NCBI GenBank assembly: GCA_002786025.1
Contig: NHNW01000024.1
Span: 1 to 64,000 of the forward strand
From: Zasmidium citrigriseum
Taxonomy: Eukaryota; Ascomycota; Dothideomycetes; Mycosphaerellales; Mycosphaerellaceae
DNA: 64,000 nt
Direction of reading: 5' to 3'
Shown in pieces: positions 58,542 through 64,000 of the stretch (position 1 is its first letter; the number at the start of each line of letters is the position of its first letter). The translations under genes were made by a program, and so were the position numbers. The notes under the pieces are model-generated. The model worked only from the letters and a program-made list of their open reading frames with translations. It was not told where the DNA came from and did no database searches.

Positions 58542-60410
58542 TCAGTCCATGAACTGCTCCGTGTGTATCGATTTGTTGATCCAGCATTGCGATTGGGAGT
58601 CGTACTCCCTAGTCAGAACTTCGTAGCAACTGTCATCCACTTTACGCTTGCACGACAATGTTATCATCTCTGAAGGCAAGTTTGGTAGATTGACGTGGAC
58701 ATCAAAGACTCTTGCAGAAGCCGGGATCGCAGGCGGTAAGAGCTCATCAGCTCGAGGTTCGTCTTTGAAGGCAAATGTGCTCGACCGCATTTCGCTTTCG
58801 AAAAGCCCAGGTTCCTCGACCTCTACGATTTCCTGCGCTATGGCCGCTGCAGTCGAAGAGTCACAGACCGCTTCCATGCTGTAGGTGGATCCAAGGAGTT
58901 TGAGGGCCTGAAGTCGGACTCTACGTACCCGGCATTTGATTGCGGTGTAGTAGAGCGGCCAAATCCATGCACCGTCTACGACGAAAGGGGCTACATCTGT
59001 CCTGTGTATAGGTCACCGACAGTCGTTAGTGAATGTTTTCATACGAGGTTTGCGGAATGCGGGAACTCACGCATAACGTGTGCTGGAAAACATCTTTGAA
59101 AAGCAGAACTCATAGGTCTTGATCGACTCCACGATTATGTTGCGGAAGTCGGCCATATTCCGGTCGAAGGATCCTTCGTTACCATTATCAAGGGCTCGAT
59201 CGGCCATGATCTTCCCTGCAGTATACCGGGTGACCAAGCTCTGGTAAGCGACTGGAGCAAGGAAGCCATACTTAGCGTGGAGGTCTTCCTTGGAGATTTG
59301 CAGAGCGCCGAACCAGAAGTCGAGCTCCCATTGTAGAAGCTTCTGCCTTTCGAGAAGTTTGAAGTCTTCGATCCCTGACGGAGAAGCACCACATGCACGA
59401 GCTCCTTGCTCCGTGAGATCCAAGGCTTGCATGACGAGGTCGTCCAGCGTATCTCTAGCATCTGGTATGTAGTAAAACCTGTGGGTCAGTGTCGGGGCTA
59501 TGGATACTTGCCATGCAGCCCGTGGACGGGTGCAGACTTGACCGAATAGGAGAGCCTGGAGGTTCAGCCGAGAGAACGCGGAAAGTAGCCATTTATCGAT
59601 GGTATCCCGGGCACTCGGCGTGGCGACACCACCAGGACTGCTTGCTTGCTGCGACTCAAAACTGTCAATGACTTTGATCCCATACTGTAGGTGTCTGACT
59701 CCAGACCGAGTACGCCCACGCATGAACTCCAGGATGACAAAGAGCATGCACACGATCAGTACAACTCGCACAGAAGCCCGGTCCTTGGCTGAGAAGCTTT
59801 TCTGCACTTCAGCGATAGCCTTGCTGTAGTGCTGCAACATGAACTGCTCCTGCTTGTCTGGCGAATCCTGATCGGAGTAAGAGCCCAATGGGGTGAGCTT
59901 TGGCAGCCGCTTGTGTGCACAACCCAAGGCCAGAATGGCGTGCAATGCTGCCGATTCGCTGTGGCTGACCTGCATCACGAGGACCTCCCAGAAGCCGGAA
60001 CCAAATACCCCTGGTAGTTTGATGGTCGTCCGTGATCTGAACCACTCAAAGTAGTGCTTCTCATCCGGGCTTGAGTTGGCTAGGCTAGAGGAGAGCCCAA
60101 GACAGCGGTACACGTCCCAAGTCTGTTGACGTGCAGTATAGTGGCTGTCTGCATCCCCACCACCCCCTACGAAGGAAAGTTAGGTCAATGGCCCCGATAA
60201 GTCCTCTATTCGGATTGCCTCACATATGCCGTATCCCTCACAGATCCTTCCTGTTGATTGGCATCGGTGGCAGCATGGACGTCCTTCATCGCACTTCACC
60301 TTGCGGACTTTGCATGTTCGGCAAGCACCTTTCGTCTTGGACTTCAATTTGGGCTTTGTGAGTGATGTCCGGTGCCGATTGGCTTGCTGTGGAGCAATTT
60401 GGATCGCCAT
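58542..60410 (-). CDS. Zn(II)2Cys6 transcription factor A
   Basis: Three exons (introns 60167-60223, 57 bp, and 59002-59070, 69 bp) encode 580 residues. The start is the ATG at 60410 (MAIQIAPQQ); the longer frame upstream begins with TTG. A basic leader precedes the binuclear cluster ACRTCKVRKVKCDEGRPCCH then RCQSTGRICEGYGIW, the last residue formed across intron 1. The regulatory domain has YFEWFRSRTTIKLPGVFGSG and HSESAALHAILALGCAHKR, typical of fungal C6 regulators, and after intron 2 FVVDGAWIWPLYYTAIKCRV. Convergent with the dehydrogenase (133 bp between stops). A likely nuclear regulator of the neighbouring genes. Confidence 0.88.
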
Positions 60411-60857
60411 CGGTTTGCCAATCTGTTCGCCAATGATCCGAATCCTCAAACGATCGTAGAATTGATCGGGATGTTGGGGAGTGTCTCTGGGTAGAGCGTC
60501 GGGCTTTTTCCACGGACAGTTGATGGTGCAGTGATGCTCAGCCGATTGCGGCTGAACTGCCTTTGCACCATGAAGGAGCCGGCATTAGGGCTTGTTGCAA
60601 AGCAGTCATTAGTCGGCTCGGATTCCCTCTTCATTGATTGGTCTTGACTTTGACACATTCTGGTCTCGGTGTGTGAGCGATTAATCGAGCTATTAAGATG
60701 AGTAACAGGTCAAGCCCACGGTGGTCTGTGCTTGATTTATGACGTATCACCATCATAAAGGAGTAAAGATGACTTGCACACCTGAGATGCCCTGCCAGCC
60801 GCTCGAGATCGGTCTTCAGCAGAAGAGAGGAGCGGAGTGGCAGTGCTCTCCCAGAGC
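60411..60857. other. Intergenic between the two Zn2Cys6 regulators
   Basis: 447 bp that hold the 5' flank of regulator A and the 3' flank of regulator B. No gene seen. Confidence 0.4.
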
Positions 60858-62611
60858 TCAGAAAACCAAGCCTTGTCTTGCTATGAAACCGAGCAAGTCT
60901 TTCGCCGACATCGTGCCCACAGCAGACAGCTTCAAGTGAAACATTTTTTCCAACAAAGTCGAGATTCGAATGCTGGCAGGAAGACCATGCGAGTCCCATA
61001 TTCTTGCGGTCACCGCCCGAAATGGCTCCATTTGACTGTGAGTATCGACTGCAGTCCCGAGGACGACAGTCGGCCAAAGTAGGACCGTCTGCAACATGTC
61101 GCTACGAGAGAGTTCGTCGAGGATTTTCGTCCCTCCCTGGAAATGTGTCGAGGACGATAGCGGGGGTAGAGGCGCATCTCCACTGAGGACTAGATCGCTG
61201 AGCAGCGCGGTCACATGCCAGTGCAGCCTTGAGTATGACTCCATGTTGCGTCGTTGAGCCATGTCTTCTGGAGGCTCACATTCAGCCCATGGGGACACAG
61301 GCCCAGCGTCCAAGCGTTCATAGATCCTCGCCGCGTCGGCGCGGTCCTGGCCCGTTAGAGGTAGCCTGTGGGCCATCAGTGATAGAGTGAAGATTGTATC
61401 CATCAACTCAAGTCCTATTGGGCAAATCCAAGGACAGTGCTTCCAATTTAGTGACCGACCGAGTCTCTTCAATGCCTTCGCCAGATATCGGATCATGTTG
61501 CGAACGTGATCGGGCGGCAGCCCGTTCGGCTTCAGCACCAGGCTGCTGAACGTCGTCCTCATTATGTATGCTTCCAAAAGTAGAGCATCGTGAACGTTGG
61601 TCGGGAGGGAAGTACGGAGACTGGCCGCGACGATCAAGTGAGCAGCATTTAGATGACACGACGAGAACTGAGTGGGCTGCATTGGACCGGCCACCTGGAA
61701 GTAGTCAGCACTGAAGTGCAGGACAGGAGAGCACATGCTCACCTCGAATGTATGTAGCATCATGACCGTCGACATCTTCATTTGGAAGGAAACACTGTCA
61801 TCCTTGAGTGCCTTCCGCAGGCTTTTGGTCGCATGAGTATGGTGGATGAGAGCCTCATGCTTTCGAGCGGCCACAACAGCCAGACTAGTTGCTATCCAAG
61901 CATGGAGTAGAGCTGAGCAATCCCCAGAGGCTGGAAGGCCCATGAGAAGCAAGGACCCCTTTATCTCATCCTCCCGAGAAAAGATTCTGTGCTGGCACGC
62001 CAACGATAGGTTCAACAGTGCAGTGAACGACAGGTTGCTGTGGACGACATTAGGGATGAGCCAATGACCCAGCGTGTGATACTCACGGCGAGAGTGAAGT
62101 GATAGAGTCCGGCAAAGGTGCTGGTGGTAGGTCGGCTAGCCTCGAGAGAGTCAGCTCGAGAGCGGAATCCGTTGTGGCAAGTGGATCGCCACGTGGAATG
62201 CTCGAAGTCGATGCATTGGCGGTTGCTGGGCTCGTGTCGGGTGGAGTATCGCTCTTGGGTTCCTCATGGCGTTCTTCAGGGGCGGTTGGCCATATGCAGA
62301 AGTCTCGCCTATAGCTAGTACCTGAGCAATACGTTAGCTTTAAGTGGAAGCCGAGCCTGCATGCGTAGATGAATGTATTACGGCAACGATGGCACACTGG
62401 CTTTTGGTAGTCGCATTTCTTCCGTTTATCTCTGCCTACATGACGAGTCAGCTTTCAGCTCTTGAAGATCATCGCCTGGTTGTGGCCTCGCGTGGCCTTA
62501 GGAAGGCAGTAGTCCCATACATGGCAAACATCCATCAACCGATCTCGTGATCTTGGGTCGCGGAACGACAGCGGTCAGTCCATCGGATGTATTCTGAAAG
62601 CTGATGAACAT
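60858..62611 (-). CDS. Zn(II)2Cys6 transcription factor B
   Basis: Five exons reconstructed by splice signals: introns 62436-62520 (85 bp), 62322-62381 (60 bp, CTAAC branch), 62039-62087 (49 bp) and 61696-61743 (48 bp). This gives 503 residues from the ATG at 62611 (MFISFQNTSDGL). The zinc cluster is assembled only after removing introns 1 and 2: SVDGCLPCRDKRKKCDYQKP then VCHRCRTSYRRDFCIWP, with spacing C2C6C5C2C8C. The remainder resembles the C6 regulators of the PF11951 type (NLSFTALLNLSLACQHRIF; MMLHTFE joined to VAGPMQPTQ). The 60-bp and 48-bp introns are in frame and stop-free, so they could be mistaken for coding sequence. Same strand as regulator A; divergent from the DUF3237 gene. Confidence 0.82.
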
Positions 62612-63012
62612 GGCATGCCGCCCATGCTCTCGTTTAATGGCGAATGATGAAGCTTGCCATGTGTGTGGCAGGTGAACGTCGTAACGATCCTTCAGGTCGT
62701 ATTGATGGCAAGAGGTGGAGTAGTATCTCGGAGGATAGCCACAGCGCGCTGGTCGAAATGTCGTACTCGCGCCAGTGGCCAATAGGAGTAGGGTGGACCA
62801 CTCTCCCTAGTATATTCGATACGACAAGATGTGCCAGGGGAAAGCCCATGACAGTTGACAGCGTTCAAATCTTAGTTCCGGGAGCGGCCGCTCCGAAAAG
62901 GGAAGGTGCAGGCCGAGATGAATGCCGAGTTTTGAGCCGACCACTATACCTTCCTCATCTTATAATATCGTCTCTCCTCGACTGCTCTCTGATGAGATTC
63001 TTTCAAACCATC
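62612..63012. promoter_or_regulatory. Divergent promoter, regulator B / DUF3237 gene
   Basis: About 400 bp between divergent starts. TATAAT at 62961-62966 is ~50 bp before the preferred DUF3237 start at 63013. Confidence 0.5.
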
Positions 63013-63647
63013 ATGACTGACAGCAGGCCGAAACTCTCTTCCGGAGATGGCCATTCTGCCAGCGGCCTGGAAACGAAAATGCCTCACATGGAATTCATCT
63101 ACCGACTGAACTGCGAGATGGCCAACGAAAATCATGCAGTGGGAGCGCCATTTGGCGGAACAGAATCGAAAATTATCATGCCGATCGTCGGCGGAACAGT
63201 GAAAGGACCTCGTATCAACGGCATCATTCAGCCTATGAGTGGTTCTGACTGGGGAACCACAGTCAAGGGCACAGGGGTGAGGTTTCACGGCTATGGGCGA
63301 AACAGATCCCGTCATTAATTATGGCTTCTCATCAGTTCATGCGACTCAACGCCAGATACACACTGAAGACGCACGACGGATATTACATTTACGTGCGGTC
63401 GAAAGGCGTATTTTCACCGAAACGACAAGATCTCTTTGCCAATGGGGAGCCAGAGACGATGACGCAGTCTGATGTCGATTGGTTTACGAGGCTGCAATTT
63501 GATGTCGGGCCTGGGCCGTACAACTGGATGAACGCCATTTTCGCCATCGGGGTCTTGACCATGCACGATGGCAAAATCAACATTGATGCGTACCAGTTGA
63601 CGAACTTTCCCGGCGAGGGGGTCAAAGATGTCTGCGCAAAAATGTAA
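63013..63647 (+). CDS. DUF3237 family protein
   Basis: Two exons (intron 63277-63335, 59 bp) encode 191 residues from the ATG at 63013 (context atcATGact). An in-frame ATG at 62992 is too close to the TATA-like box to be favoured. Family features: EFIYRLNCEMAN, then GAPFGGTESKIIMPIVGGTV, KGPRINGIIQPMSGSDWGTT, and across the intron FMRLNARYTLKTHDGYYIYV with RSKGVF. DUF3237 proteins are small beta-barrel proteins of unknown biochemical activity found in bacteria and fungi. Its position between regulator B and the amidase suggests it belongs to the same metabolic neighbourhood. Confidence 0.85.
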
Positions 63648-63759
63648 TATGACTCGGAAGCTTCGGTGTCCTCGTATTGCATTTTGATCGAAGTCGTGGC
63701 GAACGAAACATGCTTGCACGCGCCATAGCCGGGCACAGACCAGTCTCAGAAGTCGCGCA

Positions 63760-64000
63760 TTACTCGTTCAAGATCCTATCGACAAGGGTTGCAATATGGC
63801 TCAAGTCCTCGTCTTCTTGCTTCATACCAACGACTTGCACTGCGAGCGGGGCGTTCGCAAACCCGGCCGGCCCTGTATCTGTCAAATTGTCAGTGACACT
63901 GTTCTCGAGCACGGACATACAACCTTCAACATACACATCGCATAGTTGCTCCGATCTCTTTCGCCGTATGTTGCATTCTCCAAACCATCTGCCTGGTCGA
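63760..64000 (-). CDS. Amidase signature enzyme, C-terminus (partial at window edge)
   Basis: The last part of a minus-strand gene. An exon running off the window (64000-63935) reads GLENATYGERDRSNYAM. It is spliced by a 56-bp intron (63879-63934, gtatgt...gacag) to YTGPAGFANAPLAVQVVG and EDEDLSHIATLVDRILNE, then the stop. The FANAPLAVQVVG plus (E)DE segment is the typical end of amidase-signature hydrolases (fungal acetamidase/FAAH-like), which hydrolyse amides to acid and ammonia. The catalytic Ser-Ser-Lys region lies outside the window, so activity cannot be judged. Convergent with the DUF3237 gene, 112 bp apart. Confidence 0.8.
   Translation of the reverse strand, partial: RPGRWFGECNIRRKRSEQLCDVYVEGCMSVLENSVTDNLTDTGPAGFANAPLAVQVVGMKQEDEDLSHIATLVDRILNE

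Noticed and set aside
63879..63920. Alternative 42-bp intron in the amidase end
   Set aside because: It leaves the wrong phase; the 56-bp intron 63879-63934 keeps the family reading NYAMYTGPAGFANAPL.

Overview
This window is nuclear DNA from a filamentous ascomycete (Pezizomycotina), most likely a plant-associated Dothideomycete. The support is: genes with short GT-AG introns (about 42-107 bp, mostly near 50) carrying CTAAC/CTGAC-like branch sites; a repeat island mutated in the RIP pattern; a HET-domain gene; secreted plant cell-wall xylanases; and Zn(II)2Cys6 regulators. The class-level assignment is inference.

Left edge (1 to about 3190): a transposon graveyard. CpA and TpG are almost absent while CpG survives, as expected from repeat-induced point mutation. 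A stop-riddled Mutator-like (MULE) transposase is still readable on the minus strand.

3.6-6.75 kb: two secreted endo-xylanases, GH11 (minus) and GH10 (plus), are transcribed divergently from one 980-bp region holding four GGCTAA (XlnR/Xyr1-type) sites.

7-30.3 kb: core housekeeping genes. These are AP endonuclease APN1, COPII coat SEC24, a C2H2 regulator behind a 3.8-kb gene-free stretch, a mitochondrial-type unknown, IST1, a proline-rich unknown, a damaged tRNA-Lys-like sequence, ATG9 and a DUF829/TMEM53-like protein.

30.5-37.5 kb: a small cysteine-containing secreted-protein candidate, then five same-strand paralogues of the fungal LPxELRNxIY family. Four of them share a C-terminal CxC...CxxC pattern.

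38.6-49.4 kb: secreted dipeptidyl peptidase IV, a conserved-type unknown, ADE2 and the five-exon RPL18 gene, which has a GC-AG intron.

49.7-64 kb: accessory, metabolic-cluster-like. It holds a HET protein, a regulator with two C2H2 fingers plus a Zn2Cys6 finger, a vanillyl-alcohol-oxidase-type flavoenzyme, a short-chain dehydrogenase, two more Zn2Cys6 regulators, a DUF3237 protein and the C-terminus of an amidase cut by the window edge. Oxidase, dehydrogenase, DUF3237 protein and amidase with three regulators suggest a compact inducible pathway for phenolic or aromatic compounds (inference).

Gene models were built by hand from reading frame, splice signals and family resemblance. Every multi-exon model has a total coding length divisible by three. 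No database search was possible.
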